From Lucifuga dentata (Eukaryota; Chordata; Actinopteri; Ophidiiformes; Bythitidae), in contig VXCM01000344.1 in the NCBI GenBank assembly GCA_014773175.1, forward strand, positions 310,290 through 374,289: 64,000 nt of DNA, given 5' to 3'. The notes beneath the pieces were generated by a model. That model was given only the letters and a program-made list of their open reading frames with translations. It did not search any database and was not told the DNA's origin. This document shows positions 13,901-29,204 of this stretch, piece by piece. Both the position numbers and the translations under genes were made by a program. Each line of letters starts with the position of its first letter. Position 1 is the stretch's first letter.

Positions 13901-16900
13901 ATGTTTTTACATGGAGGCAAACATGTGAAGGCCATGGAAAAGCTACAAATGATCTGTGCTGTTGAAAGTAACATCAGCAGATAGCATTCAGTGCTGGCAG
14001 AAATTAAACCAGATAAAAATGCTAAAAAAAAAAAAAAAAAANAAAAAAAAAAAAAAAAAGCTGTAAAGTGGAAGCAAACTCCACATTGGTGGTAATTACA
14101 AGTAAAATGTTGAACATTTTACCTAGATGAATCATGGCTGTAGGCAAAAGTAAACAAATCGTTATTGCTTTGATAACAGCTCACTCATAAACCAAAGAAA
14201 TAGCGCTGTATTCTATATAAAGGTTGTCACGTTCTCTTGCTTTTGAGCTTTTGCCACAAAATGTGACCAGGTCATCCTGTAGAACCTACTGAGTATTGAC
14301 ATACAGTGTATCATTAAAGTGCTGCTAATGCTACATCTAAAGATATTTCCTTTGTCATTCAAATTTAGTTTGAATATACTGTAGATTTCTTTCACCTACA
14401 AATCACCACAATTACACTGAATGGATCGTGCTCTTATCAGGTACATGCCTGGTTAGACACACCCACAAAGTCAGAAGCTAGTGAGTCAGAGACAATGTTC
14501 ATGGGTGTTTCCAGCTTAGGCCTGCCACAGCTAGCCAGTGTTAATGGAGCAGGTATAACGGATGGGCAGGCCTTCAAGAGACAGTACCTAAAACAGCCTA
14601 TTTTCACTCAGTGTGCACAGTGATGCTGTAAGCAAGGGAGTTCAATTTGGGGTTTTTTGCACTTTAAAGCATTGCAAAAACTTCAAATAGACCCCTAATT
14701 GTTATATATTTGAGACTCTACACTGTAGCCACGAGTTGTCATTTCATTCTACTACTTTTTCCCATATGACAAGGAAAACAGGGAAATCATTTTCTCACAT
14801 ATCATAGGAATGAAACTCAATGTTGGAGTGTTGAATAAGTTCAGTTTGATATTGCAGTGAATTAAAGTTTAGTCTGTTTGTAAGTTCTGTGGCATTTGTG
14901 TTAAGCCTACCAGCAATCTCCATCCAGCAACACTGATTTGATGTGTGACTGCTGTAATGGCCAAACAAATCCCTCCTCCAAAAATGTGTTTTGGCCTCAT
15001 CATACACCTTGTAATAGTTTATATGTATACATGAGGTAGCCATTTCATTGCTCTGCAACATGTGGAGTTTTTATGGAGTGCCTGACTTAGCAAGAGAGGG
15101 GATTAAAACATGGAAATGGCAGGTCCCACAGCGAGCCATAAACCTGGGTGGAAACATTTCAAATGCAGGAGCACCTGGGATCAACAAATACAACATTACG
15201 CACACCGCTACCGCCATGACTTAACAATGAAGAACAGGTTGTTTTTCCACACTTCACTCCAACAGTTTTGGGGCATTAAAATGGTGCCAGTAAATTTGTA
15301 ACCCACTGTCTGATTAATGCAGGAGGAGGACAGCTAAAAAATGCTAAATGTTCCACAAAGATCCATCCATTCATCAATTTGGGTGAGCCGTATGGGGAGG
15401 GGTGCTGCGGAGGCTGGGTATGGGCCTCCTGAGAGTTGCATCAGTATTTAAATGGATTTCACTCCTCTGACCTTGCCTCATAACTGCAGGACATTGTCAC
15501 CAGAGAGATAGAGACACACAGAGAGAGGGAATGAGGAAAAGATAGAGAGAGGAAGATGAAGAAATTAGAGGCGGAGTAAGTGAGATGAAGAAAGAATTAG
15601 TGAGAGAGAGTGAGAGGAAATAATTAGGAGCCTGAGAGAGCTATTACCTCAGTGGTGGACAAAGTAACAGCAGATCTGGCATTCTGTACTCTCATATCAC
15701 AATCGACTTATTGTTGAAAACATGTATGTCAGGGCTAAAATAGGATTTTTCCTTGCAGAGCAAAGCGGTATAGGAAAAAACTTTCTCTTTTTCTTTTTGC
15801 TCCTGATGTGTTCTTTAACCTTTTCTCCTCCTTCTGAACATATTATTCAGAATATGTTGATATCCTAAGCAGCTCATGGCCGAAAAAGCAACTTCTTAAC
15901 TTTAGAAATGTTCATTTCATTGTGTAAATGTTCAGTTGCTGAGAATGTTATATTACAAAAACAGCAAAAACTACATAAATCTAAGAGATAAAAGATGGAT
16001 TTTTTTCAATGAGGTCGGGAAAAACAGCATTATATAACCATAATAACAACATTAACCATCAATGTTCTTCTGAGCGGGCTGTGTATCTATAATAATGTGT
16101 CACTCATATCCGTATGTATATCTATATATCTATATATATATATCTCTAAACAAACGTAACATTACCAATCAAAGGCTAAAATAGGTGCTTGTGTCATGTT
16201 TATGTATATACAAATATTACACTATGCATCAAATTTTGATAACATCGACATACAGCTTGTCATTTTATTATAAGAGCTGCTTATCAGTGTTATTTCTTTT
16301 CACAGTGAATACGTAGTTCATATTTATTTGCACAGGTCACAGTGCACTAGTGTATGTTTGTGCAATGGTGCATTAGCCCGCATGAATCTGCCATTATGAT
16401 CCTATTTTAATTTCGTGCATCGTTGTTTATTAATTTTTGCCTTCTTCCTTTTAGATGGTAATGTCAGATTGAGGAAAAAGTGATGATGAGGGCAGATGAA
16501 AAAAGGAGAGAATGAGGAAAGCATTACCTTTGACTTCTCTCTCTTTATTCACTCACTCACTCACTCTTCTGTGGGAAATGGATTCATTTGACCCAGACCG
16601 CCAATGGGACCTCAGTCAGCTCTGACTGACACCCACATCACAGCAGATTAACCAATCACAATGCAACGTTAGCCTGTCAGGGAGCTGACAGTTCTGATTT
16701 CCATAAAGCAGGGAGCACGTTGATTGTATATGTATGTACGTGTCCGTGAGATCCAAAGTAACCCAGGGCACGTCTGGCCAGACAAAACCCTAACATGTGC
16801 ACTCGGGCCGCGGTAGCCAGGGGCCTCTGTTTCACACATGCACGCACGCAGACACATTTCTGCCCCCTCAGTGCAGGAAAGAGCGCTGGAAAGCATGAGA

Positions 16901-19820
16901 GGCTCAGGGGTGACCAGTACTGCCATCTCCACCCACTTCTCCTACCAGCATTACATCAGAATTGACTGACCCTAAGACTGCTGTGTGATTATGAGTTACA
17001 GTATGCATGGGATTGACAGCTTGAAAATAGTTGTTGTTTCAGGTGGTAGTGTCTCTCTTTCTCTCTCATCTCTGTGTGTAATCATTATTCGTTATTCTTC
17101 ATTGAGTTGTTATTAATGATGCCAAGGCGGCTGAACGCACATTATCAATGTTTTGTGCACATGATCCTTAGATTCATCCAGATAGGTCATTGTAAACAAC
17201 ATTACTGCTACTCTAACATGTACACACTCACAAACAGATGGAGGACACACAAAGAGATAGAGAGACACAGACACACACACACACACACACACACTCGTAA
17301 ACCCACAGTGAGCGCTCTGATAGGCTCGGTTGGGGGAACGGGTGGAGAGGAACGCTGGTCCCCAATGAGGCGAGCTAACTGGGGGAAATTAGGTCATTGT
17401 GTTCCCTCTGACTCCACAACAAGAACAGGCTGTATGTGTGTGTGTGTGCATGTGTGTTTTGCTGGTGTATCTATAGTGCCCCACTACACTGCCATGGTAA
17501 CATACTGTGTAGGTCCGTTCTTGTTTGTGTTTTATTATTGCAGATACATTTTTTTTTATTGTAACTAAGCTGTAATTCAGATTTAGCAATAGCAGTACTA
17601 GCAATAATAACTCAATAATGTTAAAGTCTATTATATTTACTTGTCATTTAGCAGTCAAAAGTGGTATTAATTTGAACACTTTAATCAATAAGAAAATAGT
17701 TCAGAATGTGAAGTAAATAAAAGGGGTCATGTGACATTTATCCCCCAATTGCTATGCAGTGTTTTAGAATAAATCTTTGGGAAAAAATTCCATCATTCAG
17801 CCTCCAGAGGATGAAGATGTTGTTCCACTGTACCTCCCACTCATCATTTTCTTTTTCTCCGTTTCTTTCTGTCTCCTGATCAGGACAAGTCATACATACT
17901 ATAATTGATATGAGATTTAGGGGGTATATTTGAATGTAATTAGAATCTTGATAATTGGACTAATTAGATCTAATTGCTATGTGAGAATGACTTTGATTAA
18001 AGCAGGTTTCTCTCCTTAAAACCACTGACATGGTGATGCAAAATATGAATGCAAACTAATAATCACAAACGCGTGAAAATAAAAAAACACAGCGACACAA
18101 AAGATGTAATGTAAAAGAAAATCTTTTTACATTAAGATCCTTTTCTGTTTATAAGGTTCTTAAAGCTCATACGAGTTAACAAAAGTAACTTCTCACTATG
18201 CTGAGTACTCTTAGTGTAAAGTAATCCTTGAAGTATAAAATTAATTCAGTCTGAGTATGTTTAGCTTTGTTCAAAGTTGCAGCCGCACCATCTGAAAGCA
18301 TTAAATTGGCCCTATCGAATTACAACTGCCGTACTGAATCAGGTGCTTTGATTTTGCTCAGTGCTATTCTTTGAGGAAAAAATGGTGGTTGAGATTACAC
18401 TTAGACATCAAATAGGCTGGAAGAGTCTTTCATGCATGTTCAAACAGATATCAGGAACTCCTCACAAAAAGAATCATTCCTGGCTTGTTTTCATAGTCAT
18501 TTGCCCAGAATTGACTTGAAATTGTCAATACTTGCAGTCGAAGGTGCATTGTGTTGCCTTTGAAATGATAATTTATGGCTTATGAATTGTTGTGATTCCA
18601 TACTCTATGTATAGCTTTTAATTTAATCATTTATTTATTAGACCAGAGTGGGCGATTGAGGACGGCAATTAAGAACTTATACTTTTTGATATGCAAATGG
18701 CAGAATGAAGAAAAGTAATTACTAAGTTCAAAAAAGCAGAGGAAAATAGCTGATCCTGCAACTACGGAAACAAAACTTTAAGCAGAAGGGCACTGCCAAG
18801 GCTGAACAAGTCTCAACAAAATGTGTCTTGCTCTAATAACATGCTGACCTAAACAAAAAGAAATAATCGTAATGATAATAGGACTTAGTTGCTTTATTTG
18901 TCATAAGAAACAGCAGTTTTTAAAATGTGTCCAGATTTGAACCAAATTGCACCTACTGATAGTCCCATGTGGGATAAATATGCTGGATTTTTCATTTAGA
19001 ATACTTTTTAAGAATTGAGAAAAAAAAAAAAAAANAAAAAAAAAAAAAAAGTCATTATTTTTAAAAATTCCTGGATCCGTCCCTGGATCTGAATCTGCAC
19101 CAAATTAAACGGTTCTTCCCTGGGCCATGCCTCATTTTTCCACATTTTGTCAAAATCAGCTCAGAACTTTTGGAGTACTAACAATCACCCAAACAATATA
19201 CGGGTGAAATCATAACCTCCTTAGCAGAAGTAATAAATATAAAATATATTTAAGAAATAAACTCCAATGCACCGGATTGCTCTTAGTATTAAATATGCTT
19301 AAAGGCATCACAGAATGCATTTTATGTTTGGTTTTGTGACTTCATGTCATGAGGTGCATTTATGTAAATTGTTGCAAAACTTAATAGACAGATTGTTGAT
19401 TACAATAAACATCTAGTTGTTTGAGCTTAGTGCCACAGCTGTCTTACATACTCAACAGTAAAAGTATATATGTGATAAGTGTTACCAGAAAGTAAAATAA
19501 ATTTCTGCACATTCCTGCACCTCATCTTACAAATTAGGTGCTTCTGACTGTGTAATAGTGAAATAAATGCATTGGTTCATCTTTTTGCATGCTCATCGCT
19601 ATATTAATCACAAATTAATCTTGCTGTTTTTAAGGCTTAATGATACTTTAGCAGCTACAATTTGTAGAGATGCCTTGTATCATTCCCAATGAGCTCAGTC
19701 TCTTGTGGCTCAATAGATGGCAGTAATATCCCTCAATCACTGCAGCATGAATCCCCAGTTCTATATAAAATACATACACATGTATACACAGACTTGTGCA
19801 CATGTACTGTACACAGAGAC

Positions 19821-19881
<61 letters not shown>

Positions 19882-22800
19882 CTCACAGATGCACACACAG
19901 ATACAAACAGGATCCTCAAAATGCCAGAAGAGACGGAAATCACATCATTATGGCAAATACAATGAAAAAAAATCTGTAAACAATCACTTTCTGTGTTTCT
20001 GCTTTCGGTCCTCAGGTAATGCAGACAAGCCCTAAAATAAGTCAAACAGCACAGCGGGAGACGTGAGGATGTGGCTTTGAGGCTGAGGTGTCTCTAACGA
20101 CACGATGAGAGCCAACGCTGGCACTGTATCTTTCTAATGCTTTGATTAGGTGAGAGCAAAACAGCAGCCTTTAGCTCAGATACCATAACGTGTGCTTGTA
20201 AAGACGAAATCAATAGCATCAGAAACCTCACAGGGCACCAGGGAATAGCCAGGCCCCAAACTCAACACTTTCTGTACCTATAACTGAAAGAAATGTCTCA
20301 TTTTACAAAATCCGGCGACCGCTCAGAGGTAAAAAGCAGCACTATGAATAATCGTGAAAACCATTTAATTGTGTCCCTTTGTGTGCAGCCTGCCTGAGTT
20401 CTGTGTTCGCTTTGTGTTCACTCTCCCTCAAGACAGTCCCTGTGTCGTCATTTGTTGGCGGGATATGCTGGTAATCATTTGAATTCCCTCAGTATGTTCA
20501 GAAGATGTCAGGGACTAGTCTCTGATCTTGTTTAATATGTGACCAGCAGCTATAAATTACCAACTCCCAGAAATGAGGAAACATGGGTACTTTTAAATCT
20601 CCAGGGAGAGTCGCTTTCTGTCTCTATTGCTCTCTCTCTCACTTACACTCTCTCTCCCTACAGTGTAGTGGTGTGTGCAGTAATCCCCTCCCCTTAATTT
20701 CATTGACGTTCAAATAAAAACAAATACCCGCACACTTTTTTTTTTTTTTTTNCTTTTTTTTTTTTTTTGTTGAAATAAGCAATTTTGCTTTTAGCCTGTT
20801 TCGATGCTCCATGGGCATGCAATAGTGCACTACCTTGTTGCTTTGTTAACGCATTTGCCCAAGCTGTTTGAAACCGTGTGCTTCTTGCTTTATTTTTGAT
20901 ACATTACAGTTTTCTTATTTAAATCAAATGCTATAAGCCACAATCACGAAGAAAAAGAAAAAAAACCTCCTGTTCGGCAGATTTGCAGAAGAGTAAGAAA
21001 TAGCTAATCCAAATGGTGACACGGCATAGGTTAAACAATGTTTGCTCTGGTTTCATGTGCAATATTGCTACAAACCAAATTAAATATGAGTGCACTCAGT
21101 TGTGCACTCATATTTAATATTTACTATTTTGCATTAAAACTGTAAAACTTAAGTGTAATGGCCTTTTCCCTGGCAATTAAATTACTAGAGGGCATTTTGA
21201 GAACCCATAAGTGCCCCAAGGCCCAATAGTCATCTGATTTTATTTTTTCCCCCAATATAAAGCTGCACTTTTACAATCATTATCTTGAAAAGATTTCTCA
21301 AGCTAATTCATTGTGCACTGGTATTGCAAACATCATCTTCTGGATATATCATAACTGTTGCCAACATGTCAAAATCATTTTAACCTGCTGATTTAGCATC
21401 TTAGCTACACATTGGTGGTTGTCTTAATTGTTAATGGACAGTGATCACTGTCTGAGCAACAGCACATCTGGATCCATATCTGGATCTGGGCTAAATTGCA
21501 CTTACTGATAATCTATCAATAATCTATCCACATGGCTGAAATTCTTTATTATGATTGCTTTGTTTTTTTGTTTTTTGTTTTTTTAAATAGGCAAGAATTT
21601 GTAACAAACAGGCCTATTTTGTAACGCAAAGACATTCTTGTGTCCTGATTCAGATCTGCCTCAATCTAATCACCTCTTCTTTGGCCTAGGTCTCACTTCA
21701 CTGAAATCTGTTTTTTTTTTTTTTTTTTTTTTGATTTACTGCTCATAAACAGAAGGACAGAGAGCATAACCTCCTTTGCAGAGGCAAAAATCATGGAAGT
21801 TGTGATTTCATCAAGGCAATAAAGCTGCTGCACAGATGTCAGGGGGACCCTCAAGTTTATCTGAGGTGTGAAACCAAATTCATGCCCATTTGCAGAGTAG
21901 AATTTCCCTGAGTACTGATGGTGTCCCCAAAAATATGTCACTTATTCACTTATCAATGGAGTTGTCTTTCTGTTTATGACAGATGAGGGACTGGAAGTTG
22001 CTTTACTGGTGACTTTAAGTGAACAAATTGAAACTTTTGATAAAATAACAGGGATATTGGGTGCAAACTTTATTTTAGTTTGGATTTTCCTTTCACAGAC
22101 AGGTGATATCTGTGTCAGTACAGGAGGAGTTCTAGGCACATTTTGTCATCAATGTCTGTCTGGTTGACGCCGCACACATCACCTACGTGTGTTTCAAGGT
22201 TTGAGTTCTGCGAGGCTGAGGGAGGATAATGAGTAGTGAGACTTACTGTAGGGAGAATGTATACTCCTCCATCTCCTCTGTGGAGAGGTTCTCCGTTGAA
22301 GGCTGCATCTCCTGTTTGCCTGCCTGCCGAGGCAGCGCGCTGCTGCCGCTCAAGTTGGGGCCGCAGCTATTTGTCTTCTTGATTGGCTTCTTCTGTGAGG
22401 AGCAGAAATCAGGGAGAACACATGCGGATGTCATTTGTAATCAAAGCAGGAAACAGGTCCGTGAATTTATCTTGGGGGATGCACACGGTGACAGTGGCAG
22501 TGCGTGTGTGGCACTTTGGAGCTTCTCCTATATCTCAACCACGCCTCAACTGACAGGAGACGAGAATGACGACAAAATCGCATAGCGCACGCCGTCACTC
22601 GAGTTGAGTTCATTTAGGAAACGTGCGTGAAGGAATGGCAGTGTTAAATATGTGATATTTGAGCAGCTGCTGCTGATTTTTTTTCCGCACAAGTCATTTG
22701 CTGTCATTGTCATAAACACAGTCAAACAGAGTTAGGATATGGGATTTTAAATATTTCACCAAGGTACTTGGGAACAGATATTATTTGTTAAGCCGCCAAC

Positions 22801-23682
22801 ATGTTAACGGCTTGCTTTCCCTGGCCCTGTCAGCCCTGCCTGTGTTGCCCTTGGGTGGGCTTAGTGCTTTTCTGCTTGAAGTTGTGAAATACTGATGTAT
22901 GTTAATGAGATCCACAGTTGGAATAAGCAACCTCTCTTTTTCTTTCACCCCATCTCACTCTACCTCTATCCATTTTGTTTGGTTTTTAATCTCTTCCTTT
23001 CCTGCATCTCTCTTTTCCTCTCCCTCTGAGACAAACTAGGCCCAGGAAGTGGTAAATGGGCAGGGCCCTATAAAAGCTCCATCCGTTTTCATAGGGCAAT
23101 CTTTGCCAAAGCAAGCTTGGATTCCAGAGTGATGATCACAATAAAAAGGTGGAAAGGAGAGGGAAAGAAGGGTGAGAGAAAAAATGCAGGAGATATATAA
23201 ACCGCAATGTTCTCCGGTGTCTCTCCACAATAAATTTAATGCAATACCTTAAGAGCAGATTCCGTATATAACTGGATTCCTGCCCTGTGGGCAAAGTGGT
23301 CGCCTTGAGAAAATTCATTTTAATTAGGCCTGCACTGCAGGTTGAAGGGTTGAAATCTGATCCCTAGCGCTCCCAGGCTGGGGCAGGTTGGAGATCACTC
23401 CACTTAATCATTAGACAACTGGGTTCCACGCCATGACATTTGACAGAGTTAGCCAGGTTTTAAAGACAGGGCCAATAGGAGAAAGGGAAATAAAACAAGG
23501 TCTACAGAGGCTGCAGAGAAATAAAACCTCATATCAACAAACTCATTTATTTAACGGGTCATCACTGATTAATGGTGGTCTGAAGAGCCTCTTGTACATC
23601 AGGAAGTTACCAAGAATAAAGACTTGGAGGGAGGGAGGAGAGAGGCAGGAGGGAAGGCTATGTGTTAGAGAGAGTGAGAGAG

Positions 23683-23718
<36 letters not shown>

Positions 23719-25983
23719 GATGTTCTGTTAACTACCTCAACAATAACATCACAGCAACAAAAGGCCACAGCGAAGGCACAATGGCAGGGGCGGACCGGGA
23801 GGCAGCAATGCCAGATCAGCACACAGAGTAATTTTGCAATTACCACTTCAAAGTATGGCAGGTAACATGCAGGCTTTGATTAATTTAGCTTAAGTCCTCT
23901 GTAGCACAGGAAGAGGCGTGTTTAGAGCAGCTTGGAGAGAAAAAAAAAAAAAAAANAAAAAAAAAAAAAAAGGCCTGGCTGGCGTTGCTGATTTCACAGA
24001 ATTTGAGCTGCTTTGGCTTGTCAAGCAGATCAAAACTGGCTTTGAAGGATGAAAAATACCTGTTAGTGTGAAATGTATTTTGACAAATCTCAGATAATAA
24101 GCCGGGGAGGTGTGTGTAGGGGAGCAGACAGGGGCGGGAAGGGAAAGGAAAGGAAAGCGGAGAGGGTGCTCATTTCAANGTGTAGGGGAGCAGACAGGGG
24201 CGGGAAGGGAAAGGAAAGGAAAGCGGAGAGGGTGCTCATTTCAAGGGTGGGAACGCTTCCCCTTAAATCACTGTTACCTTGTAGTGATTCCCGCCCTCTG
24301 CTTTCTCCTTGCACAGAGCACTCCTCTCGCACATGTTCCCAAAGATGGCTCCCGAGGAAGAATTCTTCCCTGTGTCAAAATAAGACAAAACAAAAAAGAA
24401 AGAAAGAAAATTCTGTTTGTTCTCATTTGGAAATCACATCTGGAAAACAAAATGAAGATCAAGGGTGGTTAATTAATATTTATATTAGAAATAAAAAATG
24501 ATTAGAGAGTGATATATTATCTCAAGAAAGCAACGATAAGTGAGAAAATATGTTAAAAAAAAATGATTTAGAGCTCATTGACTGCAAAAAAAAAAAAAAA
24601 AAAAAGCTCACAGTTGATGAATAGTTCCACAGTATTTTTGGCATTGACAAATAACAGAGATAAAAATTAAAGGAATATGTGTTAAATGTCAAATGTCATA
24701 CTCTTTGCATTTGTGATCACAGCACAGTTACTTTTGTCTTGTTTCTCTACTCTGAGGCAAGTAGGAAAGATGTTTTGTTGTGCTACCAGGAGACAACAAT
24801 GTCCAATTTTACTCCGCACAGAGAAAAGTAGGAGCGTTAATGTATGAAACTCCGCACAGCCATCTCTGTCTTCCACAATATCACATCTGAACCTTCCCTG
24901 CCTCAATCCTCTAATGTACGCAATTAGAAATGATGAAAAATCGAAAGAGAAATTAAATTTGGTTGTAATACATTTTCCCCATTCTTCTCTCCTTTGGAAA
25001 ATTACTTCTGAAGTGTTTTTTCATCCTCACCCTCTTTTTTCCTTCCTCTCTCTCGATCTGTCTCTCGCTCTTTTTTTTTTTTTTTTTNTTTTTTTTTTTT
25101 TTTTGCTGTAATTTAAATGGTAAGCCGCCAGATGCGTGTCTCATGCTTGAAGAGTCAGAGATCTGCATTATTTAGCATATTAACATTCACAGAATTTAAA
25201 AAAGGGTTCCTTCGTTGCCTGGAGGTTGTAATTAAGTAAACCTTAGCTTGATACATGTAAAAATCTCACTATGTGAAACTTTTTCTCCCCGTGGAAGCAG
25301 TCACATCTATATAATACATACGGAAACCTCTGCCATGATATAATTTTTCTCTTGCTTCGGGATTAAATATATCAGTAATAATAACTTAAATATAAGCGAC
25401 ACATCAAAAATTGGTCTGACAGCTAAAATATACTTTGATGACAGGAATATTCAGCTATCTTCTATTCTTAAAGGAAATCTGATTTAATCCTCACAAAGAT
25501 GTAATTTTTAATTACCACAGCTTGGTAAATATTTGGAATACCAACTCTTAAAAGAAAATTAGGCTAAATTTGTTCTGAGTATGAAATTGTTTTATTTTTC
25601 CATATTTTTTTAATATCATTACTTAACTGTAAACTTGTCCGTTTTGATGTAGATAATGTAAAAAATGTCTTAATGTCTAGACATTAAGACATTTATACTC
25701 ACTCTTACAGCGTGGACTAGATAAAGCATATGGCAATGAATGGTGAATGAAGTATTTTTATGAATTAGAAGGACATTAAAACACACAACTGCCCCAAGGC
25801 CAAACTAATTTTCTTAAAATAATAATAATATACTGGCCTATACTATAATAATATGAGTTAACTGCTTTATTTGTCATAAAGTTGTTCAAATTTATCTGGA
25901 TTTGGTCCAAATTGGTAATCTGTCATGAGTTAAATATGCCTATTGTTTTTTGTTTGAGATTGAACTTTTGCAGAAATTGACAA

Positions 25984-26014
<31 letters not shown>

Positions 26015-29000
26015 AATTTCTGGATCCACCCCTGTATAAGATCAGCACCAGAATCTAATGGCTTCTTCCCTGGTGGGCACCATTCCACCAAGTTCCTACA
26101 TTTTTAATAATTCTGCTAATTAAAAAATTACCAACCACTAGATGAGAAAACACACAAAAACTACTAAGATAAAACCTACTTGATCACAGATTGTGCCTTT
26201 CACACAAATATTATATCCAGTTAGGAAAAAGGGTTAGAAAAGGGCACCATACTTGTGTTTCTTCTTGGGCCCTCAAATCATTTAGTCCACCCCTGATTTC
26301 TATTACTATTTTACTGCTAAGATTTTAGGTGGTAGAGGACTTCAGCAAATATTATTACATTTTATGAAATTCAGTGTATGTGTCTGAAAGTGTATGTTTC
26401 AGTGTGTGTTTTTGTGTGTGAAGTGTGAAGCAGAGCAAAGCAGCCCATGGCCAGTTCCTTTTACACACTCACAGACAAAGACACACACACACTAGTAACA
26501 ACTCAACTTCACCGACCATGGCACCATGGTTGAGGATTGTTTCTAAGACTCTACAACCAACTTCACACACACACAAAACACACACTCATTACATCTACCA
26601 CGGCCCGCTTGCTAATTCTCAGATGTGATGGAACCAGACTGAGCGCGGAGGCAGCATCGATGGCTTCAACAGCTGAGGGCTACGTCCGTGAACTCGGAGC
26701 TCTAGAGCTGCCACAACTCCAGCCTCTCTGGGCACTCAAGGCCAAAAACAAACTCCTTGTTATCCCCTGCGCTCTGAGCTGTAAGACCAGCACACAAACA
26801 GATCCACACACACGCGCTTATCTAGTACATACAGTAAATGCACCCACACACAGAAATGCATACAAGCAAAGCTTTAAAATATGTACACATCTGCATACAT
26901 GTACAAACAGATTACAGGGTACATGGTTACTCATAATGCTACACGCAAACACACCTTTTTACTCTTTCTTATACTCAAAAAAACAGGCCATGGGAAGAGA
27001 AAAGCCCGGGGGCCATTACACCGTGGAGACTTCATCGCTGTGATACCAATGAGATGCAACTAAGCCGAGATTCCTGCTTCTTGCTTACCTAGGCCCCTAA
27101 TTGCCTGATGACTGGTGCAAACTTACTCACGGATTGGAGGTCGGTGACTCATGGATCACCCCTGAGTCTACGGTTGAGATCGTGTGTGAATGTTGCTGTG
27201 ATGGTAAGATGCTGTTTTGAATATAGTTCATTGTATTTTAATGAGGAAAAACAAACTGATTCATGTGCATATGTACAATGTTTTAAAACTTTTTCAGTAC
27301 CATTGCTCAAGTCCTTCAAAGTCAAGATGCTCTTTATCGCGTTCATCACACTTGTCTTGTCACAGGGCAACTGAGCAATTTAACTTTCTTGTGTATTTAG
27401 GAGGCAAGAAACGGTTTCCTTTGGGCATATTTGTCTCATTTGCTCATTGTTTGTCTTCCACTTTCAGTTATTTAGGCTTGTTTACCAGACCCACTGTGTA
27501 AGTTTCCATGTGATCTTTGCAAACAAACTTCGACTTTACAAAGGTTGAATCAATCCACTAGGAATCCAGACACTGTGGAATTAATCGGGGATAAACTGAT
27601 TGAGAGGGTATGATGTAACATTGTGGTTTAGGATCCTGATGACTAGGACCGGCCTCAAGCGAAGCACATCCTGAAAGTGCAGGGCAGCGCTCCAGCGACG
27701 ACATTGGATGAGGAGTCTTTGAAATCACCATCTTTGCTTGNGGGGATGCTATGATGCATTCAAGTAAAGAAAAACTAAAAAGGCAGGGATGTGAAGCAGC
27801 AACAGTTATGACAGAATCCTCTGCATGCTTATACTGATCCACGAAAGGTGATCATGAAACAAGATGCTAATCTAATTATTCATCTCAGTTCAAAGAAACC
27901 CAGTGTAACTGGATCATTCAGTTAATGTGAAAGGTCACTAAACCCAATGTGCCTCTAGCTAGTTTCTGTGTTAAAACACTAAACACTGTACAGTCTGTTA
28001 TGCTTGGATGAATGAAATGAGGTAAATCGGAATTATTATGATCCAGTGGCAAGTTTATCTAAAACACAACAGCACTTAACCCTCTCATTTTTCGATCAAA
28101 ACTTGTCAGATTTATTGTCTCGAATTGGAGCGTCAGGTTTCGTTCTGTAATAGACACCTCACGGAGGACGCTGATTTTTCTAAGGGGATTAATTAACTTA
28201 AAGCCTCAGGAATACAAACTTCCATTCTTACTGTCAAGCTCGACTGTGTGTACGTTATCGCAATGACAAGAGGTCTCCATATACTTGTCCTGATTCTGAG
28301 ACAAACGGGTAATGAGGAAAATCCTGGTGTCATGTGCACAGAGAAAGGGTGCTCCGCACAGCATGCATCAGAAACAGAAAGGCATGAAATGGGAAGGAAA
28401 TGTCTGAACCCTCTAGACTTGACAGAGGACTGAGGAACGGGGGATAATTTGTTCTCCTTTTCTTCGCTGAATTGGATTTCCATTTTTGGCTAGGTTAAAG
28501 TTGTCCTTCCAATCACTCCCTTCAACCTTGACATAATCTCCCCATCTGAGCGCCATAACTCACTCCAGAGGTAGCGCAACGTGAACAGATCTGTATGCAA
28601 ATCATGCGCAAACGTCAGATCAGCTTAAGGAACGGCATGGATGAGATGCCATGTGCGACACCTTTTGATCCATTATTTCAGTTATGGATCAGGTTCACTT
28701 CCTCGGGAACCTTCTCACCTGGCTGATTGTGCGCACAAGTACGCGTGCCAAAACTTGCGTGTGAGCAGCCGTGTGTGTTGAAGAGACCTGGTACCTCTTG
28801 CCTTGTGTGGCAGAACATAAATCTCCCATAGTGAATGCCTCCCTCCCTCCCTCCCTCGCTTTCTCTCTGGAAAGGCAGTCAGTTCGTTGGGGACACTTCC
28901 CTTGTGGGCGTTAGGATCTCTGTGGGGGGTCACAGGTCAGCCAGCGGAGGAAGCGACAAGCTGTGAAATGTAAAAGACCAATTTCTTCCACATGTTTCAG

Positions 29001-29169
29001 TGCTGGGAGAACACTGCCAAGCTGTCAGCCGGCATCACGTTTAAAATGGGCCAGGGTGCTACCCAGCAGACCTGTCACAACTCATTTGTAATTAAAAAGC
29101 CTGTGTGATGTTTAAAGCAGAGCACCCCAGAAACTTTTGAGGACTGTTAAATAAAGATGAGCTGTGTGT

Positions 29170-29204
<35 letters not shown>

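Larger units (their letters stand above)
9252..22246. other. Intron 15 of ofcc1, 13 kb, largest in window
   Basis: Non-coding. It carries family A copies near 10700-10985 (+) and 14440-14690 (-), a common fish repeat at 11110-11375, an AG microsatellite at 19827-19880, family B copies at 18780-19235 and 21200-21795, a perfect hairpin at 21079-21118, and five poly-A/T blocks with single unresolved bases. An AT-rich unique stretch at 17870-18060 looks like a conserved element. Confidence 0.6.

Noticed and set aside
19689..20045. Overlapping open frames of Arg/Glu or Ser/Leu repeats
   Set aside because: They are translations of an AG microsatellite, open in several frames on both strands.
24073..24501. 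Open frame containing an internal repeat of about 22 residues
   Set aside because: The repeat is the false duplication around the 'n' at 24179; not a protein repeat.
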